NCBI RefSeq assembly: GCF_040436345.1
Contig: NC_133220.1
Coordinates: 9,066,664 to 9,130,663, forward strand
Source of the DNA: Pagrus major
Taxonomy: Eukaryota; Chordata; Actinopteri; Spariformes; Sparidae
Direction of reading: 5' to 3'
Length of the DNA: 64,000 nucleotides
The notes under the pieces are model-generated. The model did no database searches and had not been told where the DNA came from. It worked only from the letters and a program-made list of their open reading frames with translations. The position numbers and the translations under genes were made by a program. Shown here piece after piece: positions 1-11,824 of the stretch. How positions within the stretch are numbered: the first letter of the stretch is position 1; every line of letters starts with the position of its first letter.

Positions 1-1
1 T

Positions 2-2161
2 TACAGCTCCAGGGATGCGAAGAAAATTCAGGTCTGTGTCAAAGACAACAAAGAACCAGAAAATGCCACCTGCCAAAACTGCAAGACGACTCTCCGATGT
101 CAGAACTCACCAAAGCACGACACGGCTGTTGAGGCCAAGCAACCAGGACCCTCGCACACAGACTCAGCCACTGACGACCAGACATCTGACAACATCAAGG
201 AAACGCCACTCCAGGCTGAAAAGAATGAGGATGCGTGCGGCGACCAAGTTATCAGCGTGGAAGGAGAGATCCTCACTCATCAGAAGCCGGCACAGGTTGC
301 CACCAGTAATATTTCATTTGGATCTGCTTTGAACCTTCCTCATCCAACAGAGAGTGGGATGGCCAGTACAACGGGGCGCCGCTCCCCTTGCTTTTTGCAG
401 AAGCTGGAGGGCAGTGTGGGTGTGGGCAGGGAGTTAAGGCAGGACTTTGAACGCCAGGGGGCTTACTCCAGCTTCCTCTCCAAGGCGGAGATCAAAGTGG
501 AGGATGCGAACGTGGTGCTGGAAGGAACAGGAGACCAGATTGTGCGCGGCAAGATATATGATTATTTTGTGGAATCTTCCTCTCACTCGATTACAGACTC
601 AAATACTATGCTGGGTCAGTTTGAGAGAAACTCTGAGTCTAACCCAGGGGAGTTTGGAAGTCGTGGCAGCAGCCTCACAGAATCTCCTACTTCTCTGAGC
701 CCCATCATTATGCGTGATCTGGTTTTACCACAAAGCACTGCTGAGGATTCATCCACGCTGGGAAGCCTCAAGCCGAGGCACCCCGCAAGGCCGGCACTCC
801 TACGCAAGGAGAGCTATCTGTCTGCAGCTGAGCAGTCTGAGCTCTCCATCCCCTCTCTAACATCAAGAGCCTCAACTCAAATGACTCACACTGTGGTCTC
901 AACCAACGATGAGTCCATCTCTGTTCACACTATGATCTTTAGCTCGACAGACAGCAATGATCTTAATGTGAGGGAGGGGGCAGATCTAGCAGGGGCTCCA
1001 TTTCTACACCTTCCAGCAAAACCTCTTGACAGCGCAGATTTTGAAAAGTTGAGGAGTCAACTTGATCTGGGTAACTGTGTGGAGACACTGTACTTGGCTA
1101 AGAAACACGGACAGACCTCTGTGCAGCAAGCAGCTCTGGGAGTCATGTCAGACAACTACCTACAGGTTCTCAGGGAGCCCAACCTTTATGGGCGGCTGAT
1201 GGCTGGGGAGCGGGAACGAATCCAGAAGCAGAGAATGAGAGGAAGAAGGTTTGTCATGGTGGCAGACATGGACCCTCAGGACTGGGCGAGAAGCACAGCA
1301 GGACAGACAGCAGAGACAGAGCAGAGGAGGACATCCAGTGCAGTGTACTATTATGATGACTACAAAGACGTCTGGCATACACTCTGCCTCATCCCACAGG
1401 AGGTCATCTCCAAAGCCTGTGCCATGTGCACAATGGATAACTACTTATTTGTGGCAGTGGGCTGCCAAGGCACAGACAGAGAAATGACACCCTCAAAGCG
1501 AGTGTTTTGCTACAATCCTTTGACATCCATTTGGAAGGAGATCAGTCCCATGAATGAAGCCAGACCACGCTGCAAACTGGCAGCTCTGGAGGGCTTCATC
1601 TACGCCATCGGAGGGGAGTGCCTTTCCTCAGTGGAGCGCTATGACCCACGATTGGACAGATGGACATTTGTGGCTCCACTGCCTAATGATACATTTGCTG
1701 TGGCGCATCACGTCACAGTGTGCAACGGAGAGCTTTTTGTTTCTGGGGGAACGCTCCGATACATGCTTCTGCGCTACAGCCCCAAAACCAACACCTGGAG
1801 GCCAAGTCTGTTAGTCAGCAGCAAAGACAGAACTGCAGATATGGTCGCTGTGGGGAGATTTCTGTATCGGTTTGATACTAACCCGCTGCTGGGTGTCAGC
1901 GTGTACCGCTACCACACAGTGGCTCGACTGTGGTACGAGTGCAGCTCCAAACGGCTTCAGCGCTGCCCGGCCTTCCAGTGTGTCACGATGGATGACATGA
2001 TCTTTTGTGTCAGCCGGCAGTTCACCATGAGGTTTGAGGCTGATGAGATCTCTCCTGCTTTTATAGATGAGAATTTGAGTGTCCTCTCCGCAGCAAAGGG
2101 CATACTTTTCCCCTTTGTCCTCTCACTCCCTGATAAGAAGCCCCGGCAGACCAGCGTTTAA
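2..2161 (+). CDS. klhdc7a: Kelch domain-containing protein 7A-like (5' partial)
   Basis: The frame is open from base 2 to the TAA at 2159-2161 (719 codons), with no stop back to the window edge, so the true start lies upstream. The GTG at 257 is an internal valine codon. The first 340 or so residues are polar and low in recognisable domains. A helical, BACK-like stretch follows at about nt 1040-1240 (LDLGNCVETLYLAKK). A kelch beta-propeller spans about nt 1345-2040, with the diagnostic IYAIGGECLSSVERYDP motif followed by a conserved tryptophan. The C-terminal blocks (LPNDTFAVAH, ADMVAVGRFLYRFDTN, RLWYEC) match what I remember of KLHDC7A/B. The family has no catalytic activity that I know of; kelch propellers bind proteins. 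Human KLHDC7A is about 780 residues with an N-terminal membrane anchor, which would lie outside this window. KLHDC7A is preferred over 7B because KLHDC7A and DHRS3 are both on human 1p36. The single long coding exon fits the family. Confidence 0.85.
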   Translation, partial: YSSRDAKKIQVCVKDNKEPENATCQNCKTTLRCQNSPKHDTAVEAKQPGPSHTDSATDDQTSDNIKETPLQAEKNEDACGDQVISVEGEILTHQKPAQVATSNISFGSALNLPHPTESGMASTTGRRSPCFLQKLEGSVGVGRELRQDFERQGAYSSFLSKAEIKVEDANVVLEGTGDQIVRGKIYDYFVESSSHSITDSNTMLGQFERNSESNPGEFGSRGSSLTESPTSLSPIIMRDLVLPQSTAEDSSTLGSLKPRHPARPALLRKESYLSAAEQSELSIPSLTSRASTQMTHTVVSTNDESISVHTMIFSSTDSNDLNVREGADLAGAPFLHLPAKPLDSADFEKLRSQLDLGNCVETLYLAKKHGQTSVQQAALGVMSDNYLQVLREPNLYGRLMAGERERIQKQRMRGRRFVMVADMDPQDWARSTAGQTAETEQRRTSSAVYYYDDYKDVWHTLCLIPQEVISKACAMCTMDNYLFVAVGCQGTDREMTPSKRVFCYNPLTSIWKEISPMNEARPRCKLAALEGFIYAIGGECLSSVERYDPRLDRWTFVAPLPNDTFAVAHHVTVCNGELFVSGGTLRYMLLRYSPKTNTWRPSLLVSSKDRTADMVAVGRFLYRFDTNPLLGVSVYRYHTVARLWYECSSKRLQRCPAFQCVTMDDMIFCVSRQFTMRFEADEISPAFIDENLSVLSAAKGILFPFVLSLPDKKPRQTSV

Positions 2162-3826
2162 CGAGAACTCAGTTTTTCATTGATGATGAGATTAGGTGGT
2201 GATGGACTTTCCCTACAAGTTTCTTGTTGACTGAGTGGGTTTTATGCTCAACCCAAAATGTTACTGAAAAACTGTAACCACGGTGTTGTCATTTCTTTGA
2301 AGTGTTACCAAGATCACCTTTCCACCAAGCTTCTGTTTCTTTATTTGGTTGCATTGGGTATTACACAAAGAAATGTGTGTTTCTTATGTCTCGGCTCCTG
2401 GCAGTAGATGTGAAGTATGACACTCTCAATGGTAGTCAAGCTATTGTTTGCTTAGATTTACGCAGGATGTGCTGCCATGTAAATTGTTTGCTTCTTGATT
2501 TGCCACTCCTTCCTGCCATTTACTCAGTTTTATATCATCCCAGATGCTTAACCTCTTTCGCTATAAAGATAATTCATAAATAAGACTAGAAGTAAATGAG
2601 TTCATTCAGCTCTAACGTATTACTGAGATTGGGCAATATAGTGCTAATGTATCACTGCTGCGCTGTGTAGGGCACAAGTATAACTTACACAGTGGCCTGG
2701 ATACAATGCAATTATCTACAGTTGCTCTTTAAGTATGACAGGGTATAAATGGGTTTGTCTTACATTATAAATAGGTGTGCTTGTAAAAGCGTTCGTCATT
2801 ACTTTTGAAACTCTTCCAACACTCAGACTTGCAGTTATTTTTATAATTTGAGCCTTTCTCCTTTGGTGGCCATCTGTTTTCATCTTGACTGAGCTGATTC
2901 TTTTTCATTTTGACATCTGAGTCTCTTTGTTTTGTCATCTATTGCTTCATAAACATCAAAGAAAAACATTCATTTGTCATTCATTGCCTTTTAATCCACA
3001 ATTACTGGTATTTATCCACATGTCTGTTCCAGTATTGGTGTGACTGATGATAACCAATGACAGAATAACACACAGCAGTCCAAACAAAACTGTTTTTTTT
3101 TTTTTTTTAAACGTTGAGCAATTAGATTAACGATGGAAATATGTATGAGGATGATACAAATATTAAACCCCCTTCATTGTTTGCTCATTTGCAATCTTTC
3201 ACTGTACACACTGTAACACCGAGGACCTCAAAGACACACTGACAGCTTTCGGGGAGTGACGTGCTGCTATAGCACCATCATGTGGCTCGCGGTGCAAACA
3301 CAGCAGTGCTCCGGGTCAGACATATTAAAGCTCTAGACTTCCCACAACACAAAGGCGTCATGTGACACGCAGGCATCAGCAGCACAGCAGAGTGACTAAC
3401 TAGCTAACAGTGTGTGAAACAGAGGGCTTCAGCTGCACTGTAAGGCAGCAGGCAGGCGGGGACCGGGGAGGCAGACGCAGATGGTTGACCATCAAACATA
3501 AGCATCTTTGATTCATCCTAATTAAACACTTTGATTCCCTGTAACTAAACACCTAATGGAATGAGAGTTAGACGTGTCCCTTCAGATGTTGCCTTGGATG
3601 ACTCATGGCTTCTGGTTTGCCTGAATACTCAGGTTAGTTCTGGCATCAACACTTTTTTTTTTCTTTCTCATCCTTTTCTGATTTTCTCCCCCCACAGAGT
3701 ATCTAGGGTAATACTAGCAGCCCACTCTGAGTTTCAGATATTAACTGTGCGAGAGAGGAAGAATTTGCATATAATTATTCTCTGGAAGGGGCGGACGTAA
3801 TTTATAGCCCCCACTTTTCTGCTTGT

Positions 3827-3860
<34 letters not shown>

Positions 3861-4546
3861 AACACTGTAGCAAATCAGCACACAACACACAGTAAACTGT
3901 CTGTAGTCCTCACAGCAACGTAATGAGAATCATGTTTAATTTTTTAAATTCCTTTTGATTTCCCAAATGGTCTGTTCTGTTACATTTTTTTCACGAGGCT
4001 GACTAAAAAGAGGAACCTCAAAGTCGCACCGCTTTGATCACAGCTTCTAAATTAACAAGCAGCATGTGAGGCAATTCAAGAGCTACAGTGTTGTCTCCGA
4101 GCCTGTTGTGATTGTGGACGCGGACCGAAGTGAGGATCCGGGATTTGTAACAGCGAGCGCCCTCTCAGATCCAGGTCCCTGTTGTTGTGATTGGCTGCGT
4201 GTAGGTGGCTGGAGAGCGCACGGGGAGTCCTGGAAAAATGGCTCTGGCAGAAGGAACTAAGTGGGTGCCTCTGGTATGCTGACCTGTACACAGTCAGAGA
4301 TGGGAGGTGTGACTGCTGCTTTTCCAAACGGGGCTTTGTGGACCGCAGAGGGCCAGAGCTGGTTTGAAGGGCTGTAAAGGAACCCAGAAAAGAAAGTTAA
4401 CTGCCATGTTACTGCAGCCATTAATTACACTGGTGAGTGATTTGGAACAATAAAAGGCATCTGGGGCCACCCAGATTTAATTGTTCATGAGCACAACTGC
4501 TGATGTGTTTCGTCCATACAAAATTTAATGCGCTGAAGTATGTTTG
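2162..4546 (+). other. klhdc7a 3' UTR and downstream flank
   Basis: There is no further open frame of note. The 3' UTR must begin at 2162 but its end is unclear. No AATAAA occurs in the first 1.5 kb; ATTAAA variants at 3162-3167 and 3324-3329 are the best poly(A) signal candidates. A T17-18 run lies near 3091 and a (CA)14 microsatellite at 3829-3856. Nothing else was recognised. Confidence 0.4.
3829..3856. repeat. (CA)14 microsatellite
   Basis: This is an uninterrupted CA dinucleotide run, followed by TATATAA. Confidence 0.95.
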
Positions 4547-4554
4547 CTCCAGAC

Positions 4555-5689
4555 CAGCGCTGCTCAAAGCAGAGCCCCACAGGCCGAAGTTGGCCGCCAA
4601 AAGGTTCGATTTGGAACGTCTGATGTTTCCAGCAAAGGAGCTTTTCCAAGCAATAAATAGCTTTTCATACAGTTTTTCTTTTTTTGGTCGTGTGTGTGGA
4701 GGAAATTCATCTTTAATTATGTAGTATCCCTAATTATTAATTATTTTGCATAATCTGAGTGGCAGGCAGAGTGACATAAGAAAGTCAGTCAATTAAAGGA
4801 TAAATTCACCCAAAAATAATAGTCCACAAAACATTTCTGGAGCTTCACAGCAAAATAGCATTGCAGCGTTCTCCTAAACATCTGAAGTACATGGGGACTT
4901 GATTAAAAAAAACAGAAAATATACATTAAATGGCTCCTTATGGTGTAATCCCAGCCCCAAGAAGCCCCGATATCCCAAATTGATTTGAAAAGTAATTATT
5001 TACCACCTTGTTAAAGCACCGTAGCTGCTAAACTACAAATGTAAATATTGTCTTTTCAAATCAATGTGGGATCTCAGGTATTCAGGAGATAACGCCGGAG
5101 GATCTGCAGGGAGCTGTTTTATGTTTGAAAACGAGTCCCCAGCTACTTCGGTTGTTTAGGAAAATGCTGCAACGCTGTTCTTTCCATCATCATGGGGGTG
5201 AGTAGATAATGACCGGATTTTATTTTTTGGGTGAACTCTCTGTACGCTTTGTGCCCTTATGTATCTTAAACTGGCACTAGATACGATTTTTGCTTCAATA
5301 TATCATTATGAAGTAAATGTAGATGTAGAGGCTATAGAATAATGACACCATCGCAGTTTAAATTGGCACCCTGTGAACCTCGCTTTCATTATGCGGATTT
5401 TGTCTGCCGTTGGGTACGAAAACTCCCAGGAAAAATGAAGGCTGACTGGCCATCTAGTCAGGCAGGCAGCCTGGCATTACATGAATGAATAAACGTATGT
5501 TTTGCCCTGTGTTGTTGGTAATTGCTACTCCGAGGAAAATGGAAACGATCCAGTTATAAAAGCACTTTGGGAACACTTGGGGGGGAAGGTTGTCTGTTCA
5601 CATTAACAAAACAATACCGGTGTTTGCTTTGAGTCCACCTTTAAGTTTCGGTTTTGGCCCTCACAAAGGAAAAAGTTTGGTCACCCTTG
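4555..5689. mobile_element. hAT-type non-autonomous DNA transposon (about 1.1 kb)
   Basis: The left end begins CAGCGCTGCTCAAAGC and the right end finishes GTTTGGTCACCCTTG. These are imperfect inverted repeats resembling the CAGGGGTGCCCAAA termini common in hAT elements. The flanking 8-mers CTCCAGAC (4547-4554) and CTCTAGAT (5690-5697) match at 6 of 8 positions, both differences being C/T transitions, as expected of a decayed 8-bp hAT target duplication. There is no transposase frame. A second element (4793-5242) lies inside it. Confidence 0.6.
4793..5242. mobile_element. Nested MITE with TTCACCCAAAAA inverted ends
   Basis: The left end reads TTAAAGGATAAATTCACCC and the right end reads TTTTTTGGGTGAACTCTCT. 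The internal sequence is also palindromic: GATATCCCAAATTGATTTG near 4969 pairs with CAAATCAATGTGGGATCTC near 5057. The AATGCTGCAACGC segment near 5163 mirrors GCATTGCAGCG near 4859. This is a common kind of teleost MITE, here inserted into the hAT-like element at 4555-5689. Confidence 0.6.
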
Positions 5690-5697
5690 CTCTAGAT

Positions 5698-7487
5698 ACA
5701 TGGCGCTGGTGCCTGAATACTTTAATATATAATTTCCCAGTTATAATCTGTACCGTCAGGCGGTGGTGGCATGGCACTTTAAACTGTGGTCTTACCAGAA
5801 ATTGGCCGGTCAGACCTCTCAAGCTGCCATGTTGAGCTGCTGTCTGGATGCCAGGGTCGCAGAGTGGGCAATGCATTGGTGTACTTACGCCCGTAGCTCT
5901 CTTCATAATGCGTGACCGAGTAATGAGAGGACGGTGGGGCATGGTGGGCAAACAGCGACTTGGATGGAAGCCCCTGGAAGACAATACACAGTACATCGAC
6001 ATAGCCTGTATGCACAGGCCTTCGCTGGATTAAGATATAGAGGGCATGACCTCTTCTTTTACAATAATCTTCAAAAGGCTCACTATGTGACAGCAGCAAA
6101 TTGCTCTAACTAGCCTCTAAGTGCCCAGTAGGACTGATGATTTTACGTGTTTTTCATGACTGCTGAGTCTGGCCAGAAACTTGCTTTCATAAAGAGTTTT
6201 ATCACAGGCCTTTATCTCGGCCGTCAATATTATGCAGAAGTGGCCACAATCTGGAGAAGAAAGCCCTGACTTGCAGGGCTGTGGCAGGCATTCAATTGGT
6301 GTTAATGCCATGAAAGAGCAGTTAAAGGCTGACCTCAGCTCTCAGCAGGGCAGATCTTCTCTCAAAGACGTCTGGCTTGAAGTCCCAGTGGGGCCCGTAG
6401 TCTACACGGTTGGTGCTGTTGTCTGTCTTTGGCTCCCGAGTGAACTATGTCGGACAGAATAAACAGACACCGCAAAGAGGAGTGAGGAGTGAGGAGGTGG
6501 GTGGGGGGGAATATATGGGGACTTGAGCAATGAGCCCAGCGCAAGGATCAGCAAAGCTCACACTTCAATATCGATCCGCACTGTTGTACAGTATTCCTTA
6601 AGTCATTTCTCCTCTCAGATCCTGAACCAGCAGCCCGTGGCCGAACCTCACGTCGATGCAATTAGTCTCCAGCTCAGGCCTCTCCCACCAGGAGGCTGTG
6701 CTGATGTAGCTGAACTGAGGCTGCCTAATCACTTTGCTATAGATTTGACTACCAGCTGAGGTGCTACAAAACCCTTGGCGGGCTGCCACCGGTATGACAT
6801 CAGGTTTTGTATCGGCAGCATGAAAAGGAATGGTCTGTTTTCTCACACTCAATCAAGTTTTGTGCTTAAACCAGAGCAGCTGATTTTACGAAATAGGTAA
6901 TAAGCAAGCAAAAATTCTTACCTGAAGCCTGTCTTCCGCCCAGTTGCCCAACAGCACCTTGTTTGCATACTTCTGCTCTATTCTCCAGCCGGTTTGGGCC
7001 CACTTATCATGTGCCTTTGCTTTCAGGTTCATGCCTTACCTGCTGTCAAACAAACCTAACCGGGGACATCTGAAGCCCTGTTAGAACATGGTTAGCTCAT
7101 CAAACAGCATGTAGGTGGTTTCACCTGGCTCCATAATAGCACAGGCAGTGCAGGGGAAATAGAAGAGCTCTGTTGCTATGGCTACAGCAAACACTAAAAA
7201 GGGAAGGCAAGCAGAGCGTCCTGGAAGCAAATGGGAGACGTCTCATATCTGTGGTAAAAAGAAATACATTCCTTAAGGCGAGGGCATGACTTTTACCTTT
7301 TAGCAGTATACTCTATATTGTTAAAATGGTGCCAGAGAGTGTGTGCAGGCTTCTTGCCCTCAGGCTGCTTTTCATTTTTGGAATAAAACAGGTGTTGTTT
7401 ATAGATTTCGATGTGTTTTTTTTTTCTCCTCTGTGAACACTATACTTTTAATGAAGAAGAAGACTCAGCCACTGGAGGCCAGTTTTG
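5698..7487. other. Intergenic stretch, nothing recognised
   Basis: This lies between the hAT-type element and the 3' end of the aadacl4-like gene. Short open frames on both strands show no conserved motif or splice-supported extension. I see no gene or clear repeat. Confidence 0.5.
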
Positions 7488-7493
7488 TTTATT
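7488..7493 (-). terminator. aadacl4-like poly(A) signal (AATAAA on minus strand)
   Basis: TTTATT on the plus strand reads AATAAA on the minus strand, about 57 nt past the stop codon at 7550-7552. That implies a very short 3' UTR. Confidence 0.6.
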
Positions 7494-7549
7494 AAAATAT
7501 AAAACAAGATGGAAGGTAGAAGTACATCACATGATCCTATTTATGATCT

Positions 7550-10500
7550 TTACAGTGTTTCCACATAGTCAACAACACGATCGACAACCTGCACTGCAGA
7601 GGGAAAGCTGAGCCAGCCCTGGTTAAAGAAGTTAATCATGCCGTGAAATCCTTCTTTCACGTGTTGCCAGGTGACGTCCTTTTCCAAGTCGAGCAGCCGT
7701 TTCCTGTAAAGAATCCCATCATCCCTCAGGACATCATACTCACAGGTGAGGACGAAGGTGGGCGGGGTTTTCTGAATGACAGCGTCGTCCGCCAGTAAAG
7801 GTGAAACCTCGTGTTCTAAACCAGCTTTGATTGCGTGATACACTTCCCCGTCATACTCTGGGGTTGGTTGCTCATGGACGCCCCGTTCAAGGCACTCAGG
7901 TGGTAGGTTGGAAGGGGAGAGCCACTCCTTAAAGCATGGCCTGAGCTCGGTGGGGACGTGAATGCCTTCCAACACGTCCTGGCACACAGACATGTCCCCA
8001 TTGATGTACTGTAGGAAATAGAACGCCATCCGGCCACGAAACAATATGGGCACAGCATGATTTTGCTGGTATGAGGGCAGGTTGAAATCTGCCATCTGCA
8101 GGGCTGGGTAAATGAGGACCTGAGCACAGGGGGACGGCAGATGTCCGTCCTCTCTCCTCGCCAGCCTTTGGCACAGCGCTGCTGCCAGGTTAGCCCCAGT
8201 GCTGTCTCCTCCGACTGCCACTCTGCGTGGGTCCACGCTGAACTCTGCCTCAGCCACAGACAGGAAGTGACACGTCGCTGTCTCGCAGTCGTCCAGCTGG
8301 GCAGGGTACCTGTGCTCAGGGGCTAATCGGTACCTAAGAGAGGTGAGAGGGACGACGGAGAACAATATGTTGGATTCTGGCTTTTTGCTAGACGGAATAA
8401 GTTTTGGGATATTAACGTGTTTTGTGGTAAAAGTTTAAGTACCCAACAGAAACCACAGTGGTGCCCGACTCCTTGGCGATGTGCCGACAGACTTCATCAA
8501 CAGAATCTGTTCAGGATTAGCAGAACATCACAGGTAGCAAGATGTGTTATGATCTTTTAAAAGTAGCACACAAGCACTGCAGAGAAAACATGACATTTTT
8601 TTGGTTCTCTCTCTACCTACACTGTTCTTTTGGATATCCAGGCCGCATTTTTTTTTTATTTTTTAAAGAAATTACTTTACATCCTTGCTTGTTACCATCT
8701 GAGCCTTTCATACACAATCATGATACCATCACCTGTTACCAATGTACCTATTAAATAAGGTGTTTTTGGGGCGTTCCACATCTGTCACAGTCTTTTGTTG
8801 CCTTTGTCCCAACTTTTTTTGAAACATGTTGGTGGCATCAAATTCCAAAAAAGGCATATATTTACAAAATCAATGAATTTGATGAGCTAAAACATCTAAT
8901 ATAATGCCTTTGTGCTGTTTTCAATAGAGTATATGCTGTTTTATTTCTGTTTGTGTTGTTTACCCATAGATGGAAAGTACTGTATTTGCGTGATAGCTGC
9001 AGTGAAGCAAATGGGAATGTTGTTCGTGCCGCCATGCTGGACAGGTGTGACAATTCTACCCCCAGGGGGCGCTACAGTAACAATATAAGATGATACTTCT
9101 CCAATTCTGTTGCCCTTAAAAAGATTAAACTTGGTACACAATGTAGCATGTTCAAGACATATCAAAGCCATATTGTGGCCATTAATAAAATGATGCCATT
9201 ACTCCAGAGTGCATGATTCAATTAACACAAAGTTGGCCAACACTGCTGTGAAATGTGATGTCAGTGACCTCTCAGTGGAGCAAGAATGCAATCTAGTTTT
9301 ACTGAATATACTAACAAGACTGTATGAACGCAGAGTTTTGTGATGAATTTACCACTACAGGACTTTGATTATTGCATACTCACTGCAAGCGACAGCAACG
9401 GTTGCAGCCGTCACACACATTTCCTCAGAAAATGCCAGTTTTTTAGTTAATTACAAGTTTGTTCATTTAAGTATTTATATATATTTTACAACTTTCTTCT
9501 TTTCCACTACATCTCAGAGGAAAATATTATGTTTTATACTTGTTGCTCAGTTAGTTAGTTAGTTACTGGTTACTTTGCAGATACTTGACGTTCAAAAATA
9601 TGAGGATCTTCAAAAATGTGATGAATCGTTAAAGATCAAACCGCCCAACAATTTATAAGATAATCAGAAAAAAAACAGAAATGTCTGAAGCTGCACACTC
9701 AAAACATCTTTTTCCCTTTTTCAAAAATATATTAAAACATCAAAAATTTTAAAGCTCAATCCTTGAGCCAAATGTGAAATGAAGTGTAGACTGCTCCACC
9801 ACCAAGATTCAAACAGAAGAGAGAAACTTCATGTTACCCACAAACTGATTAACAGACGACCCGTACTCTACACAAAGTCATTCATGTTTCTGATGCCATT
9901 AAAAGTTTGTCTGCAGCACTTAAGTTAAACTCAACTATGTATCTGAATATATCTCTCATTTATAAAGTCAGAATTTAATCCATTCCTGCTTGTCATTGAG
10001 TATTTCTTACAGTATTGCATTTCCACTACATTACTTCAGTAAATTATCCGTGTACCTATACTGCCCGACACCCATCCTCCTCCGTGGAAATACACCAGTG
10101 CCCTTCTCAAGCCGTCACACACAGCGGTAGGTTCATAGACTCGCACTGGCACCTCTGAAAATGTCAGGTCCTTCACTCGCAGGCCCGCAGGAACTGGATT
10201 TAAGTGAGTCAGGAAACAGGCCACAAACCACCGACTGAAGCTGACCTGTTGACAAACACCCAGACGCTGTAGGATCCGGCCCTTGTAGGAGAGGAAGCAC
10301 ACAGTTACCACAAGTAGGACATAATGTTAAAAAAATAAAAAATAAAAAAAGGGTTCTTGAAGGGTAAAATCAAAGTGAAAGTTATTCTCTCTGAGTAACC
10401 ATATTTACTATGACAACATCAAAGCACGAGAACAGATGACCTTGCTTTCGTTGCACCTTTGTTAGACTTGATTTCTTATCTAAAATTTCTCTGATCTGAG

Positions 10501-10881
10501 CTTTATCAGCTGCTGGAGGACAAGGCAAGGAGAGCTGAAAAGAGTTTTTTTTTTTAATCTTGCACAAACAGACGTCTTTTCCTTTACACTAAGGAATATG
10601 TTCTTTTAATGATAATAAAAAAAATAATTACAACAGATACAATAACACGCAGAAAACATAAAATAATAAGCTCGAACAACTCCATGGATGCAGTGGATAC
10701 TCACCACAATTGCTATGCCGACGAACAAGCCATGAACCATGTGCAGTTTCCCACTATTTGCAACCCCACGAGGAATGTCTGAATTCATCAGCTCAGAGTA
10801 CACAAGTCCAATTACCAGAAGGAGGAAGGCTGCAACAAGAGCAGCGAAGCCAATTATTAAAATTGCCGAGCCGATGTCCAT
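7550..10881 (-). CDS. aadacl4: Arylacetamide deacetylase-like 4 (alpha/beta-hydrolase esterase)
   Basis: Four exons join to 1,251 nt and 416 residues: 10881-10705, 10281-10056, 8506-8443 and 8333-7550. All introns are GT-AG, with phases 0, 1 and 2. The start ATG at 10881-10879 has a strong context (aacaccATGG). Residues about 5-28 are a hydrophobic signal anchor, as in ER-lumenal AADAC enzymes. The hormone-sensitive-lipase-type oxyanion motif HGGG is at 125-128 and the nucleophile elbow GDSTG at 198-202 (Ser200). Asp356 (CEYDVLRDD) and His386 (EGFHGM) complete the triad. YRLAPEH at 157-163 is typical of the family. Length and the blocks EWLSPSN and SPLLADD match AADACL4 as I remember it (about 407 residues). 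All catalytic residues are present, so an active serine esterase is likely, but the substrate is unknown. AADACL3 or another AADAC paralogue remains possible. Introns 1 and 2 are about 0.4 and 1.5 kb; intron 2 carries repeats. Confidence 0.88.
8705..8955 (+). mobile_element. hAT-like DNA transposon fragment in aadacl4 intron 2
   Basis: The segments CTTTGTCCCAACTTTTTTTG, GGTGGCATCAAATTCC and GCATATATTTACAAAAT follow the order of a very common teleost hAT-derived element. No terminal repeat pair was found, so this is a fragment. Confidence 0.5.
9030..9240. repeat. Possible dispersed teleost repeat (GGGGGCGCT type)
   Basis: CCCAGGGGGCGCTACAG and TTAAACTTGGTACACAATG, about 70 bp apart, resemble an interspersed repeat I have seen in fish introns. 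The family is not named and the boundaries are approximate. Confidence 0.3.
9460..9665 (+). repeat. ACTTTTACTT-type dispersed teleost repeat, copy 1
   Basis: The blocks CCACTACATCTCAGAGG, TTACTTTGCAGATACTTGA and AAACCGCCCAACAATTTATA are in the order seen in a ubiquitous teleost repeat. A second copy lies at 13815-14860. It is within aadacl4 intron 2. Confidence 0.5.
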
Positions 10882-10928
10882 GGTGTTGCTGGTCGGCTCT
10901 GTTAAAGGCGAGTCATTAGGAGTAAATG

Positions 10929-10935
10929 TTTTATC
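10929..10935 (-). promoter_or_regulatory. Candidate TATA-like box of the aadacl4-like gene
   Basis: GATAAAA on the minus strand lies about 48 nt upstream of the start codon. The spacing would give a short leader. It is suggestive only. Confidence 0.25.
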
Positions 10936-11216
10936 TGCCTGCTTTCAGTCTCCTGCCTCCACTCCCACCTCCACGCGCAATGCATTCTGACCTTGGATTC
11001 ACTTTATGACATGTTGGGCATGTGTGGGTGCCCAGGAAATAATACCTATATTCCTCAACGTGTTTTAGTGTTTCCAAAAGAAACCAAGTTGACCCTTTAT
11101 GAAATATCACACAACATATTGTTTAAGATAACAGTAATCTATTGGTCAATTGGAAGAAATTTAATTGCCAACAGTTTTGATCATTAAAAAATAATTTATT
11201 TCTTAAGAAATGCTGC

Positions 11217-11335
11217 TTGTTGATGAAGGTTCTCAGTCATCCAGGTCATGGTAAATCTAGGTGCTGTATCGTAGGCAACTGGACTTGCTGCTTCCAGCCT
11301 CTTTAAAGGAGCTCTGTGGAAATTCTGTGTCATGC
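11217..11335 (-). repeat. Dispersed teleost repeat (CAGTCATCCAGGTCAT type)
   Basis: TTCTCAGTCATCCAGGTCAT, the GTGCTGTATCGTAGGCAACT block and the adjacent GGACTTG are a combination I recognise from many fish loci. Read on the minus strand it resembles the remnant of a retroelement-associated segment. Class is uncertain. Confidence 0.4.
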
Positions 11336-11824
11336 TTGAAACCGGTTGTCAGTTTATGTTAGCAGACTCCATTTCTAAACTAACGTAAGCGTAGAGAGGC
11401 ACTGACACGAGACACTCAAAAACTTGCATGAAGTCCTTTGGACTGTCATGGAAAATCTGACCGTAGTCCTTCACAATGAAATCCACGGTCCAGCAGCATC
11501 AAACAATCGCCCACAGGCTTGTATAGACAACCGAGAGAGACAGGGAAGGTCTCATTTGTCTCAAAGTGACATGTAAATTGCTAAATATAATAATTGCTGG
11601 GATATAAATACAGGTGTCATCGATAGCAAAGGATTACAACGATTGTAATTCATGTAGACTCTTGGTTAGGTCAGAGTAGATACACAAATACTGGTTTTAT
11701 TTTTTTGTATAGTATTTTGACCTTGTGATTCACTGCCAGATATTTTTACTGTCTGTAGTTAACAAGAACACACTCTGTAAGAATGTTAAGATGTCTAGAA
11801 ATTGCAAGTCATAAACAACACCCA

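Noticed and set aside
257-259. GTG at 257 as the start of the kelch protein
   Set aside because: The frame is open upstream to the window edge and GTG is a valine codon in a vertebrate gene. The true start is outside the window.
8334-8365. Minus-strand extension of the last aadacl4 exon to an ATG at 8365
   Set aside because: This reads into intron 3. A TAG acceptor at 8336-8334 joins exactly to the exon ending at 8443, keeping the family's GYRLAPEH block.
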